Shown here: one piece after another, positions 9,268 through 16,855 of the stretch
Position numbering within the stretch: position 1 is the stretch's first letter
Layout of the letters: each line of letters opens with the position of its first letter
NCBI GenBank assembly: GCA_016178725.1
Contig: JACOSV010000011.1
Location: 1-44,162 of the forward strand
Reading direction: 5' to 3'
From: Candidatus Eiseniibacteriota bacterium
Lineage (GTDB): Bacteria > Eisenbacteria > RBG-16-71-46
Length of the DNA stretch: 44,162 bases
The notes under the pieces: generated by a model
What the model was told of the DNA's origin: nothing
Databases searched by the model: none
The model's input: only the letters and a program-made list of their open reading frames with translations
Position numbers and translations under genes: made by a program

Positions 9268-10471
9268 GGCGCGTCGCCCGCCGATAGATCAGCGCAGCGG
9301 TTCCGGCGAGCACCGCCGAGGCGGCGAACGCGGCGCCCGGGAACCGGATGGGCGCGTCGACGGCGGCGAAGCGGCTGAAGATCTGCGTCATGAGCGGCGG
9401 CCCGGCGATCGCGCTCAGCGAGAACACGCACGCGAGCGCGCCCTGCAGCTCGCCCTGCGCGTCGGGCGTGACGCGCTTCGAGAGCATGCCGTTGGTGCTC
9501 GGCATCACGACGGCGCCGAAGAGCCACGTCGGCAGCCACGCGAACATCATCCATCCCGCGCTGGCGCTCGCGTAGCCGAGGTAGCCGATCGCGGCGACGC
9601 CGATGCCGAGCAGCGCGGTGCGCCGCTCTCCGAGCCGCGGGACCAGCAGGCGCAGGACGAACACCTGACTCAACGCCATGATCGTTCCCGCGGCCGCGAG
9701 CGATGCTCCGTTCATCGCCGGCGACCAGTGGAAGCGATACTGCGTGTAGAACGCCCAGGTCGACGGCATCACCTGGTGTCCGACCGTCCACAGGAACATC
9801 GCCGCGAGAACGCCGGAGACCGCCGGATGCCGGCGCATCTGCAGCAGCGTGCCGATCGGGTTCGCGCGCTTGAGATCGAACGGGCGCCGCCGCTCGGGCG
9901 GAAGCGACTCGCGGATCGCGAACGTGCCGTAGACGAAGTTGACGAGGCTCAGGATCGCGGCGAGGAAGAACGGCGCACGCGGCCCGATCCCGCCGATCAG
10001 TCCGCCGAGCGGCGGGCCAAGGATGAAGCCGATGCCGAACGCGGCGCTGATCATGCCGAAGCTCTGCGCGCGGCGCTCCGGCGGCGTAATGTCGGCGACG
10101 TAGGCGTAGGCCGGCGTGTACGACGCGCCCGCCGCGCCGGAAACCAGCCGGCCGACGAACAGCCACGCGATCGACGGCGCGAAGCCCATGATCAGATAGT
10201 CGGCGCCGAAGCACGCGACCGCCGCGAGCAGCACCGGCCGGCGGCCGAAGCGGTCCGAAAGGCTTCCGAGCACGGGCGCGATCACGAACTGCATCGTCGC
10301 GTACGCGAACGACAACCAGCCGCCGTCGACCGCCACACGTTCGACCGGGCGCCCCGAGAGCTGCACGAGCAGCGTCGGCAGCACGGGGATGATCAGGCCG
10401 AAGCCGATCGAATCGAGCAGCACCGTGCTCGAGACGAAGACCAGCGCGCGCGTTGCGCCCGGCCGGCTCAC
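9257..10471 (-). CDS. TetA-like MFS efflux transporter
   Basis: A 404-residue 12-helix major facilitator protein of the TCR/Tet (DHA1) group. It opens with STVLLDSIGFGLIIPVLP, the TM1 signature of TetA-type pumps, followed by the loop 2-3 motif A GSLSDRFGRRPVLL, a TM5 motif-C-like GFILGPPLGGLIGG and a second half beginning about residue 205. It probably exports a drug or metabolite by proton antiport; drug specificity cannot be read from sequence. The GTG start lies 16 bases after the PEBP gene on the same strand, so the two are probably co-transcribed with the small membrane gene upstream. It overlaps the methyltransferase gene by 11 bases at the 3' ends. Confidence 0.9.
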   Translation of the reverse strand: MSRPGATRALVFVSSTVLLDSIGFGLIIPVLPTLLVQLSGRPVERVAVDGGWLSFAYATMQFVIAPVLGSLSDRFGRRPVLLAAVACFGADYLIMGFAPSIAWLFVGRLVSGAAGASYTPAYAYVADITPPERRAQSFGMISAAFGIGFILGPPLGGLIGGIGPRAPFFLAAILSLVNFVYGTFAIRESLPPERRRPFDLKRANPIGTLLQMRRHPAVSGVLAAMFLWTVGHQVMPSTWAFYTQYRFHWSPAMNGASLAAAGTIMALSQVFVLRLLVPRLGERRTALLGIGVAAIGYLGYASASAGWMMFAWLPTWLFGAVVMPSTNGMLSKRVTPDAQGELQGALACVFSLSAIAGPPLMTQIFSRFAAVDAPIRFPGAAFAASAVLAGTAALIYRRATRLMA

Positions 10472-10487
10472 GCGGCGCCCCGGGACG

Positions 10488-11084
10488 TCAGCGGCCGTAG
10501 ATCCCGGTCAGCGTCGCCTTCGCCAGCGCGTGGCCGTTGAGCAGGAATCCGATGTGCGCGGCGGTCGCGCCGGCCGGCGCGCCGAGCTTCGCCACGTCGA
10601 GCGCGAACAGCGTGAACACATAATGGTGCGGCTTCCCGGGCGGCGGGCACGGTCCGCCGTAGCCGGGGGCGCCGAAGTCGGTCACGCCCTGCGCGGCGCC
10701 CGGCGGGAGATGCGAGCCGTCGGCGCGGCCGGCGTCGGCCGCGAGGCGCGTGCTGTCGGCCGGAATGTCGTAGACGATCCAGTGCCACCAGCCGCTGCCG
10801 GTCGGCGCGTCGGGATCGAAGACCGTGACCGCAAAGCTCTTCGTGTCGCGCGGCGCCCCGCGCCACGCGAGCGAGGGCGAGATGTTCCCGCCGTCGCAGC
10901 TCATGCCCTTGTACACCTGCTCCATGCCGATCGGCTCGCCGGGATGGATCTCGGCGCTCATGAGCATGAACCCGCGGTGCATCATCGCGGCCGCGGCCCG
11001 GTGTCGCTGCTGCGGCGTGGGCTTTTCCGCCGGCGCCGCGGCCAGGATCGTCGCCAGCATCAGCACTCCGATTCGCATCATCAT
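10488..11084 (-). CDS. YbhB/YbcL family Raf kinase inhibitor-like (PEBP) protein
   Basis: A 198-residue phosphatidylethanolamine-binding-protein fold. Typical elements are visible: SPSLAWRGAP, VTVFDPDAPTGSGWWHWIVYDIP (the DPDAP and HW ligand-pocket motifs, here cited separately), then GAPGYGGPCPPPGKPHHYVFTLFAL. The N-terminus (MMMRIGVLMLATILAAAPAEK) looks like a signal peptide, so it is probably periplasmic. The ATG at 11084 sits 5 bases after GGAGG and overlaps the stop of a 48-residue membrane ORF as ATGA; two further ATGs follow in frame. The biological role of bacterial PEBPs is unresolved. It lies in an operon with the TetA-like pump. Confidence 0.92.
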   Translation of the reverse strand: MMMRIGVLMLATILAAAPAEKPTPQQRHRAAAAMMHRGFMLMSAEIHPGEPIGMEQVYKGMSCDGGNISPSLAWRGAPRDTKSFAVTVFDPDAPTGSGWWHWIVYDIPADSTRLAADAGRADGSHLPPGAAQGVTDFGAPGYGGPCPPPGKPHHYVFTLFALDVAKLGAPAGATAAHIGFLLNGHALAKATLTGIYGR

Positions 11085-11227
11085 GTCCGCCTCCCGATGA
11101 GGTTACCGGTCGGCGAGGTTACACCCGCCGCGCCATCAGCACCGTCACGCGACAGTCCCCACAGCGCGAGCGAGGCCACCGCGTCGAACGCGACGAGCGC
11201 GGCGATGAAGAGCAGCGCGGCCAGCAT
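11081..11227 (-). CDS. Small 48-residue membrane protein
   Basis: A short frame encodes 48 residues. The first 25 form one hydrophobic helix (MLAALLFIAALVAFDAVA then SLALWG), followed by a polar tail SRDGADGAAGVTSPTG and a basic end GRRT. Its TGA overlaps the ATG of the PEBP gene (ATGA), the coupling style used throughout this window. A TANNNT hexamer (TAGAGT) lies exactly six bases before its ATG, which fits a leaderless start. It matches no family I recognise. It is probably a single-pass inner-membrane protein heading the PEBP/TetA-like operon. Confidence 0.55.
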   Translation of the reverse strand: MLAALLFIAALVAFDAVASLALWGLSRDGADGAAGVTSPTGNLIGRRT

Positions 11228-11233
11228 CCCGGC

Positions 11234-11239
11234 ACTCTA
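11234..11239 (-). promoter_or_regulatory. -10 hexamer TAGAGT, probably for a leaderless transcript
   Basis: On the minus strand TAGAGT is followed by six bases and then the ATG of the 48-residue ORF, placing the expected transcription start at the start codon. There is no Shine-Dalgarno. The same layout is seen before five other genes here. Confidence 0.45.
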
Positions 11240-11280
11240 GCCGCGTCGCTACGATTCTCGAAGCGCGCGCCCGGATGGGG

Positions 11281-11286
11281 TAGATT
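11281..11286 (+). promoter_or_regulatory. -10 hexamer TAGATT upstream of the DUF3311/symporter operon
   Basis: TAGATT is followed by six bases and an ATG at 11293. Transcription would start at about that ATG, either making a leaderless 16-codon frame or giving DUF3311 a 47-base leader. Confidence 0.4.
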
Positions 11287-11292
11287 CCGACG

Positions 11293-11343
11293 ATGCCGCG
11301 CCGGCCGCAGCGCCGCCCCACGCCCCGTCGCCACAGCGCATGA
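11293..11343 (+). CDS. Possible 16-residue Arg/Pro-rich leader peptide
   Basis: ATG at 11293 opens a 16-codon frame (MPRRPQRRPTPRRHSA). Its TGA overlaps the ATG of the DUF3311 gene as ATGA. DUF3311 has no Shine-Dalgarno of its own, so coupling to this frame could explain how it is translated. The alternative is that this stretch is simply the 5' leader. Confidence 0.25.
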   Translation: MPRRPQRRPTPRRHSA

Positions 11344-11564
11344 CGCGGCTCCGGCCGCACCACGCGCTCGCGGCGCTCCCCGTGCTCGGCATCCTCGTCG
11401 GCGTGCCGTTCGCGAACCGCGTCCACGGTTATATCTTCGGCCTGCCGTTCGTGCTGGCGTGGATCGTCGGCTGCGTCCTGCTCACGTCCGCCGTGATGGC
11501 GTTGATCGGCGCGCTCGACCGCGCGGCCGCTCGCGACGAGGGCGACGGCGGGGGCCGGGCGTGA
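11340..11564 (+). CDS. DUF3311 domain-containing small membrane protein
   Basis: A 74-residue protein with two predicted membrane helices (about residues 8-25 and 33-58) separated by NRVHGYIFGLPF, which is the DUF3311 core. It is known that DUF3311 proteins are commonly encoded immediately before sodium:solute symporters and are thought to act as an accessory small subunit. That is the case here: its stop overlaps the symporter start in a GTGA. The acidic Gly-rich tail is cytoplasmic. The start at 11340 is supported by the ATGA with the short upstream frame, although no ribosome-binding site is visible. Confidence 0.85.
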   Translation: MTRLRPHHALAALPVLGILVGVPFANRVHGYIFGLPFVLAWIVGCVLLTSAVMALIGALDRAAARDEGDGGGRA

Positions 11565-13021
11565 ACGCCGCGCTCGCCGTCATCGCGGCGTTCGTCGTGG
11601 TCGCGTTCGCGCTCGGGCTGCTCGCCCGCCGCGGCCGCACGATGAGTCTCGAGCAGTGGACCGTGGGCGGCCGCGGCTTCGGCGCGCTGTTCGTGTTCCT
11701 GCTCATGGCGGGCGAGATCTACACGACGTTCACGTTCCTCGGCGGCAGCGGCTGGGCGTACGGCAAGGGCGCGCCCGCGTTCTACATCCTGTGCTACGGC
11801 GCGATCGCCTACACGATCTCTTACTTCCTGCTGCCGGTCGTGTGGCGCTACGCCGCGCGCCACCAGCTCCACTCGCAGGCCGATTTCTTCGTCGCGAAGT
11901 ATCGGAGCCGCGTGCTCGGCATCCTCGCCTCGGCGGTCGGCGTCGTCGCGATGGTGCCGTACCTCGTGCTGCAGCTGAAGGGGCTCGGCATCATCGTCTC
12001 CGAGACGTCGTACGGCAGTATCACGCCCGCGGTCGCCATCTGGATCGGGACCGGTCTGCTGGTCGTCTACGTGATCGTCTCGGGCGTGCGCGGCTCCGCG
12101 TGGACCGCGGTGCTCAAGGACGTGATGATCCTCGCCGTCGCGGTCGCCCTCGGCGTCTACCTGCCGCGCCACTACTACGGCGGCTATCAACCGATGTTCG
12201 AGGCGATCGAGCACGCGAAGCCCGGCTTCCTGACGCTGCCGGCAAGAGGCATGAGCGCGACGTGGCTGGTCTCGACCGTGGCGCTCACGTCGCTCGGCTT
12301 CTACATGTGGCCGCACGCGTTCGCCTCGACGTACACGGCGAAGGGCGAAGACGTGTTCCGCAAGAACGCGGCGGTGATGCCGCTCTACCAGCTCGTGCTG
12401 CTGTTCGTGTTCTTCGCCGGCTTCGCGGCAATCCTGCAGGTGCCGGGGCTCAAGGGCGCCGACGCCGACCTCTCGCTGCTCAAGCTCGTGAAGAAGACGT
12501 TCCCGCCCGGGCTCGTCGGGCTGATCGGCGCCGCCGGTGTGCTCACCGCGCTCGTCCCAGGCTCGATGCTCATGCTCACCAGTGCGACGGTCCTGGCGAA
12601 GAACGTCTATCGGCCGCTCGTGGGCGCCGTCGAGGAGCGCACGGTCGCGATCCTGGCGCGCGCGCTCGTGCCGGTCGTGGCGCTGGTCGCGGCGTGGCTC
12701 GCGCTGCGCGGCGCATCGCTCGTGCCGCTGCTGCTGCTCGGCTACAACTTCGTCACCCAGCTCTTTCCGGCCCTCGTCCTGTCGCTCGGCGAGACGCCGT
12801 GGGCGACGCCGGCCGGCGCGATCGCCGGCATCGTCACCGGCGAGGCCGCGGTCATCTGGCTCTCGGCCTCGGGCGTGACGCTGGCGAAACTCTTCCCGAC
12901 GTGGCCGGGAACGATCACCGACCTGAACATCGGGATCGTCGCGATGGTCGCGAACATCGCGGTGCTGGTGCTGGTCAGCGTCCTCACGCGCGGGGCCCCG
13001 CGCGGTGCGAGGGCCGCGTGA
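11561..13021 (+). CDS. sodium:solute symporter family protein (MctP-like)
   Basis: A 486-residue integral membrane protein of the SSS family with about 13 helices. Characteristic pieces are WTVGGRGFG after TM1, LMAGEIYTTFTFLGGSGWAYGKG, a substrate/ion-site region VRGSAWTAVLKD, and AALTSLGFYMWPHAF-like sequence near residue 245 (TVALTSLGFYMWP). The best overall match from memory is the monocarboxylate-type (MctP) branch paired with DUF3311, so acetate, lactate or pyruvate uptake with Na+ is a reasonable guess. The GTG start overlaps the DUF3311 stop. Substrate specificity is not shown by the sequence. Confidence 0.9.
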   Translation: MNAALAVIAAFVVVAFALGLLARRGRTMSLEQWTVGGRGFGALFVFLLMAGEIYTTFTFLGGSGWAYGKGAPAFYILCYGAIAYTISYFLLPVVWRYAARHQLHSQADFFVAKYRSRVLGILASAVGVVAMVPYLVLQLKGLGIIVSETSYGSITPAVAIWIGTGLLVVYVIVSGVRGSAWTAVLKDVMILAVAVALGVYLPRHYYGGYQPMFEAIEHAKPGFLTLPARGMSATWLVSTVALTSLGFYMWPHAFASTYTAKGEDVFRKNAAVMPLYQLVLLFVFFAGFAAILQVPGLKGADADLSLLKLVKKTFPPGLVGLIGAAGVLTALVPGSMLMLTSATVLAKNVYRPLVGAVEERTVAILARALVPVVALVAAWLALRGASLVPLLLLGYNFVTQLFPALVLSLGETPWATPAGAIAGIVTGEAAVIWLSASGVTLAKLFPTWPGTITDLNIGIVAMVANIAVLVLVSVLTRGAPRGARAA

Positions 13022-13112
13022 GAAGGGGGTTGGCGAAAGCGGCGGCGGTCAGGCACCATAGTCTCCTTCGTAACGCATCATTCCCGTCGGATCGTGAACG
13101 AGGAGGTGGACG

Positions 13113-13790
13113 ATGACGGTGCAGACGACCGAGGCGCTGCGCATCGGCAGCATGGCGCCGGACTTCGAAGCCGAGACGACCCAGGGCCGCATCCGGTTCC
13201 ACGACTGGATCGGCGACCAGTGGGCGGTGCTGTTCTCGCATCCCAAGGATTTCACGCCGGTGTGCACGACCGAGCTCGGCTACATGGCGCGCATCAAGCC
13301 CGAGTTCGACCGTCGTAACACCAGGGTCATCGGCTTGAGCGTCGACCCGGTCGGCAACCACGCGAAGTGGGCGAACGACATCGCGGAGACGCAGGGCCAC
13401 GCGCCGAACTATCCGATGATCGGCGACCCGACGCTCGAGATCTCGAAGCTCTACGGCATGCTGCCCGCGGACCTCGCCGGCTCGTGCGACGGCCGCACCG
13501 CCGCCGACAACCAGACCGTGCGCAACGTGTTCGTGATCGGCCCGGACAAGAAGATCAAGCTGATCCTCGTCTACCCGATGACGACCGGCCGGAACTTCGA
13601 CGAGGTGCTGCGCGTCATCGACTCGATGCAGCTCACGGCGAAGCACAAGGTAGCGACGCCGGTGAACTGGAAGCACGGCGAGGACGTGATCATCGCCGGC
13701 TCGGTGTCCGACGAGGACGCGAAGAAGACCTACCCGCAGGGGTGGAAGGCGCCGAAGCCTTACTTGCGCATCGTGCCGCAGCCGAAGTAG
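13113..13790 (+). CDS. 1-Cys (Prx6-type) peroxiredoxin
   Basis: A 225-residue peroxiredoxin with FSHPKDFTPVCTTE, giving peroxidatic Cys51 with the conserved Thr and Pro before it, and the Prx6 C-terminal domain (YPMTTGRNFDEVLRVIDS, then GWKAPKPYLR). A second cysteine (Cys125) is present, but not in the usual 2-Cys resolving position. The enzyme reduces H2O2 and organic peroxides in the cytosol using an external thiol reductant. The ATG follows a strong Shine-Dalgarno (GAGGAGG). The next gene starts three bases after its stop, and the gene after that is a thioredoxin-fold selenoprotein, so a redox-linked operon is likely. Confidence 0.95.
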   Translation: MTVQTTEALRIGSMAPDFEAETTQGRIRFHDWIGDQWAVLFSHPKDFTPVCTTELGYMARIKPEFDRRNTRVIGLSVDPVGNHAKWANDIAETQGHAPNYPMIGDPTLEISKLYGMLPADLAGSCDGRTAADNQTVRNVFVIGPDKKIKLILVYPMTTGRNFDEVLRVIDSMQLTAKHKVATPVNWKHGEDVIIAGSVSDEDAKKTYPQGWKAPKPYLRIVPQPK

Positions 13791-13793
13791 GTC

Positions 13794-15569
13794 ATGCGGC
13801 AACGCCCGACCCGCCGTCTCCGCCTCGCGACGATCGTCACGCTCGTCGCGGGCGGAGCGGTTGCCGGGGTCGCCGGCTTCGCTCGCTCATCGGCCGCGCC
13901 GGCGGCGGTGACGACGGCGGCGAAGCCCGCCGCGGCGTCCGCGGACGCGACGCAGCCGGTCGATCTGACGCTCGAGCGCGAGGACGATCCGCCCGGCATC
14001 CCCGTGCCGGCGATCACCAGCACGCAGGCCGCGGCGACGGTCGTGTTCGGCCGCTTCACCAGCGCCCAGGTCAACGTCAACGCGCAGCAGGCGAACATCG
14101 TCGGCGACGGGGCCAACGAGCCGTCGATCGCGGTCGACCCGACCAATCCCAATCGCATGGTGATCGGTTGGCGCCAGTTCGACACCATTTCCTCCAACTT
14201 CCGTCAGGCCGGCTACGGCTACACGACCGACGGCGGCGTGACGTGGACCGCGGGCAAGATCAACCCCGGCGTGTTCCGCAGCGATCCGGTGCTCGACTTC
14301 GACGCCGAGGGCCGGGTGTACTACAACAGCCTCATGGGCAACTTCACCGCGCAGGTGTATCCGTCCAGCGACGGCGGCGCGACGTGGGGCGCGAACGTCG
14401 CGGCGTTCGGCGGCGACAAACAATGGATGACGATCGATCGCACCGCGAGCGCCGGCCACGATCAGTTCTACGAGGCGTGGAGCACCGCGAGCAATCCGAC
14501 GCCGCCGAACACGTTCTCGCGCTCGATCAACGACGGCGTGAGCTGGCAGTCGCCGATCGCGATCCCGAACTCGCCGATCTGGGGCACGCTCGACGTCGCC
14601 AGCGACGGCACGCTCTACATCGTCGGCACCGCCGGCCCCGGCTCGACGATCTACGTCACGCACTCGCTCGACGCGAGGAACTCGGGCTCGACGCCGACGT
14701 TCACGACCGTGCCGGTCAGCCTCGGCGGCACCATCCGCTTCCAGCCCGCGATGAACCCGGCCGGGTTGGCCGGCCAGCTGTGGATCGGCGTCGACCGGTC
14801 GGGCGGCCCGCATGACGGCTGGGTCTACGTGCTTGCGTCGGTCCAGACACCGACCGATCCGCTCGACGTGATGTTCATCCGCAGTACCGACGGCGGCAAC
14901 ACGTGGAGCACGCCGCGGCGCGTCAACGACGACCCGACCGGAACCCGGGCCTACCAGTGGTTCGGCACGATGTCGGTGGCGCCCAACGGCCGCATCGACG
15001 CCGTGTGGAACGACACGCGCGGCTCCGCCGATACGACCATGAGCGCCCTCTACTATTCGTATTCGGATGACGGCGGCACGACTTGGTCGGTCAACGAGCA
15101 GGCGAGCCCGACGTGGAACGCGACGATCGGCTGGCCCAACCAGCAGAACAAGATCGGCGACTACTGCACGATGATCTCGCGTACCGACGGCGCCGACCTC
15201 GCCTGGGCCGCCACGTTCAACGGTGAAGAGGACGTCTACTACACGCGCATCACGCTGCCGAACGCGGGCGTCGCGGAGCGGCTGCCGCCGCGTTTCCGCC
15301 TGCGCGGCAACCTGCCGAATCCGTTCGCGACGTCGACGGCGATCGACTTCGAGGCGCCGACCGGGGGCGGCGCGATGCACCTCGCCGTGTACGACGCCGC
15401 GGGCCGCCGCGTCGCGACGCTGGTGGACGGCGTCGTGGATGGCGGGCCGCACACCGTGCGCTGGAACGGGCTCGATAACGGCGGCCATGCGGTGGGCTCG
15501 GGTCTCTATCTCTGCCGGCTCGAGGCCGCCGGCGCCGCGGAGACGCGCAAGCTGATGCGGTTGCGCTAG
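13794..15569 (+). CDS. Exported sialidase-like (BNR/Asp-box) protein with FlgD-like C-terminal tail
   Basis: A 591-residue exported protein. The N-terminus is basic then hydrophobic (MRQRPTRRLRLATIVTLVAG), a signal peptide. The body carries five Asp-box-like motifs spread across about 300 residues (TTDGGVTW, SSDGGATW, INDGVSW, STDGGNTW, SDDGGTTW), indicating a six-bladed beta-propeller like sialidases and exo-alpha-glycan-binding proteins. No full sialidase Arg triad is evident, so enzymatic activity is uncertain. The last ~85 residues (NLPNPFATSTAIDF, then VYDAAGRRVATL, then GLYLCRLEA) form a FlgD-like Ig domain resembling T9SS sorting tails. It begins three bases after the peroxiredoxin stop. 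Confidence 0.85.
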   Translation: MRQRPTRRLRLATIVTLVAGGAVAGVAGFARSSAAPAAVTTAAKPAAASADATQPVDLTLEREDDPPGIPVPAITSTQAAATVVFGRFTSAQVNVNAQQANIVGDGANEPSIAVDPTNPNRMVIGWRQFDTISSNFRQAGYGYTTDGGVTWTAGKINPGVFRSDPVLDFDAEGRVYYNSLMGNFTAQVYPSSDGGATWGANVAAFGGDKQWMTIDRTASAGHDQFYEAWSTASNPTPPNTFSRSINDGVSWQSPIAIPNSPIWGTLDVASDGTLYIVGTAGPGSTIYVTHSLDARNSGSTPTFTTVPVSLGGTIRFQPAMNPAGLAGQLWIGVDRSGGPHDGWVYVLASVQTPTDPLDVMFIRSTDGGNTWSTPRRVNDDPTGTRAYQWFGTMSVAPNGRIDAVWNDTRGSADTTMSALYYSYSDDGGTTWSVNEQASPTWNATIGWPNQQNKIGDYCTMISRTDGADLAWAATFNGEEDVYYTRITLPNAGVAERLPPRFRLRGNLPNPFATSTAIDFEAPTGGGAMHLAVYDAAGRRVATLVDGVVDGGPHTVRWNGLDNGGHAVGSGLYLCRLEAAGAAETRKLMRLR

Positions 15570-15577
15570 CGGGCGCG

Positions 15578-16252
15578 GTGCTTCGCGTGATTCAGCGGGT
15601 GGCGCGTGCGATCGCGGTCGCGCTCACGATCGCATTCGCCGCGCCCGGTCTGGCGATCGCATTCGCCGCGCCCGCCGCGCGTGCGGCCGAGCCGCTCGCG
15701 ACGCACATGACGCCGCCGACGCAGCCGCCGGTCGAGGCGATCGCCGGCCGCGATCTCGCGCCAGTGCATGCGCTCTTCAATCGCGACGCCGATCGCCCGC
15801 GCGTGCTCGTGCTGCTCTCGCCGACCTGACCGTTCTGCCTGCGGGGGGCCTCCGCACTCCAGCGCGTGCTGGATCGGGACAGCACCGGTCTGCGCGTGAT
15901 CGTGATGTGGGAGCACGTCACGCCGAGCGATCGCAAGATCACGCTGCCGTCCACGTCGGCGCTCTTCCGCATCCACGATGCGCGGGCGGTGCAGTTCTGG
16001 GACGACGAACGCGCGATCTCGCGCCTGATGGTCGCCGAGCTTCCGGCCGACACGCTGAAGAGCGTCGCCGAGATGGACAGCGTGAGCACGGTCGCGTGGG
16101 ACTGCGTCGCGCTCTACCGCGCCGGGCGGAAGTGGGGCGAGCGCTTCCCGGTGCCCGACTGGTCGGGCCGCCCGATCGCGGACGCGATCGAGACGATGCG
16201 GGAGAGGCTGGGCGAGATCGAGCGCGCAGCCGCGGCGGATTCGGCGCGCTGA
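15578..16252 (+). CDS. Thioredoxin-fold selenoprotein with UxxC motif (in-frame TGA = Sec84)
   Basis: Translating from GTG 15578 gives a signal peptide (VLRVIQRVARAIAVALTIAF) and then LLSPT followed by TGA at 15827-15829. The frame continues without further stops for 140 codons as PFCLRGASALQRVL and onward to TGA at 16252. Reading the TGA as selenocysteine gives SPT-U-PFC, a UxxC redox motif exactly where thioredoxin-like proteins carry CxxC. The downstream part has VIVMWEHVTPSD and VQFWDDERAISR, which resembles a family of exported thioredoxin-like proteins (WEP...D, QFWD) I know from Acidobacteria and Deltaproteobacteria. A stem-loop starts 10 bases after the TGA. Total 224 residues including Sec. 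It starts eight bases after the preceding gene. GTG 15587 is an alternative start. Confidence 0.85.
15628..15674 (+). repeat. 20-base direct repeat at a 27-base offset within the signal peptide
   Basis: The same 20 bases occur at 15628-15647 and 15655-15674. The offset of 27 bases preserves the frame and duplicates IAFAAP in the hydrophobic core of the selenoprotein signal peptide. It looks like an in-frame slippage duplication. Confidence 0.7.
15840..15856 (+). promoter_or_regulatory. Candidate bacterial SECIS stem-loop
   Basis: A 17-base hairpin inside the coding sequence: TGCGG (15840-15844) pairs with CCGCA (15852-15856), extendable by a G-T and a G-C pair. The apical loop begins about 15-17 bases after the TGA and starts with G residues, which agrees with known bSECIS rules for spacing and loop guanine. 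Confidence 0.55.
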
Positions 16253-16340
16253 CTCCGTACTTCCAAGAGCGCAGTTCCCAGGTTGCGACCAGAGGCGCGT
16301 CAACGATGCCTCACGCGAGCGTTCTGACTGAAAACGCCGA

Positions 16341-16366
16341 GGGCGGCGTCCTTGCGGACGCCGCCC
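16341..16366 (-). terminator. Hairpin terminator of the cold-shock gene
   Basis: A perfect 11-bp stem (16341-16351 with 16356-16366). On the minus strand the four-base loop reads GCAA, a GNRA tetraloop, and the stem is followed after five bases by TTTT. It lies 27 bases past the cold-shock stop. The T-tract is short, so efficiency is uncertain. Confidence 0.6.
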
Positions 16367-16393
16367 CGTGGCGCGAGGTGGTACCCGAGCTTG

Positions 16394-16597
16394 CTAGGCC
16401 TTGCGAACGTTCGCCGCCTGCAGCCCCTTCGGGCCGCGGGTCACGTCGAACTCGAGCGCCTCGCCCTCGGCGAGCGTCTTGAAGCCGTCGCCGTTGATGG
16501 CCGAGAAATGGACGAACACGTCCTCGCCCCCGTCCGACTGCGTGATGAAGCCAAAGCCCTTCGCCTCGTTGAACCACTTCACGGTGCCACTAGCCAC
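16394..16597 (-). CDS. cold-shock protein (CspA family)
   Basis: A 67-residue single cold-shock (OB-fold) domain: [15 protein letters not shown] with the RNP1 motif KGFGFI, then VFVHFSAI with RNP2 VFVHF, ending [13 protein letters not shown]. It binds single-stranded RNA/DNA and acts as an RNA chaperone or transcription antiterminator in the cytosol. The GTG start at 16597 is supported by GGGAG six bases upstream and by the conserved MASGTVKWF beginning. Full length for the family. It has a leader of up to about 110 bases between the upstream terminator and its start; I saw no certain promoter in it. Confidence 0.95.
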   Translation of the reverse strand: MASGTVKWFNEAKGFGFITQSDGGEDVFVHFSAINGDGFKTLAEGEALEFDVTRGPKGLQAANVRKA

Positions 16598-16710
16598 TTG
16601 AAACTCCCTTTGTATCCGGGCCCGAAGACCCGCTCTCGCCGCGTATCACGCCGCGGCCACGTCCGGTCTCTATGACCGATGCCTCGATCGATCCCAGGCG
16701 GCCGATCAAC

Positions 16711-16738
16711 AAAAAACCGCCAGAAGAGTCTCTGGCGG
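16711..16738 (-). terminator. Canonical Rho-independent terminator of the propeller-repeat gene
   Basis: On the minus strand, CCGCCAGA pairs perfectly with TCTGGCGG around a six-base loop (8-bp stem), followed immediately by TTTTTT (the A-run at 16711-16716). It lies 117 bases past the stop of the exported repeat protein and insulates it from the cold-shock gene. Confidence 0.9.
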
Positions 16739-16855
16739 AATCTGAACGCTGACCGCACATCCACAGGCAACCGAAGACAGGGGCAGTATCGGCCAACCCT
16801 CGGAAGAAGTCCAGCGGGAACGCAGTGCGCCCATATCGCCCGCGTGCTGGCTCAC

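Noticed and set aside
13030-13062. TTGGCG ... CATAGT as the peroxiredoxin promoter
   Set aside because: The spacer is 21 bases and both hexamers are weak.
15578-15829. Calling the short frame before the TGA a pseudogene or a stand-alone 83-residue protein
   Set aside because: The frame after the TGA is in phase, keeps coding character, and the TGA falls exactly at a redox-motif Cys position with a hairpin after it; selenocysteine explains all of this better.
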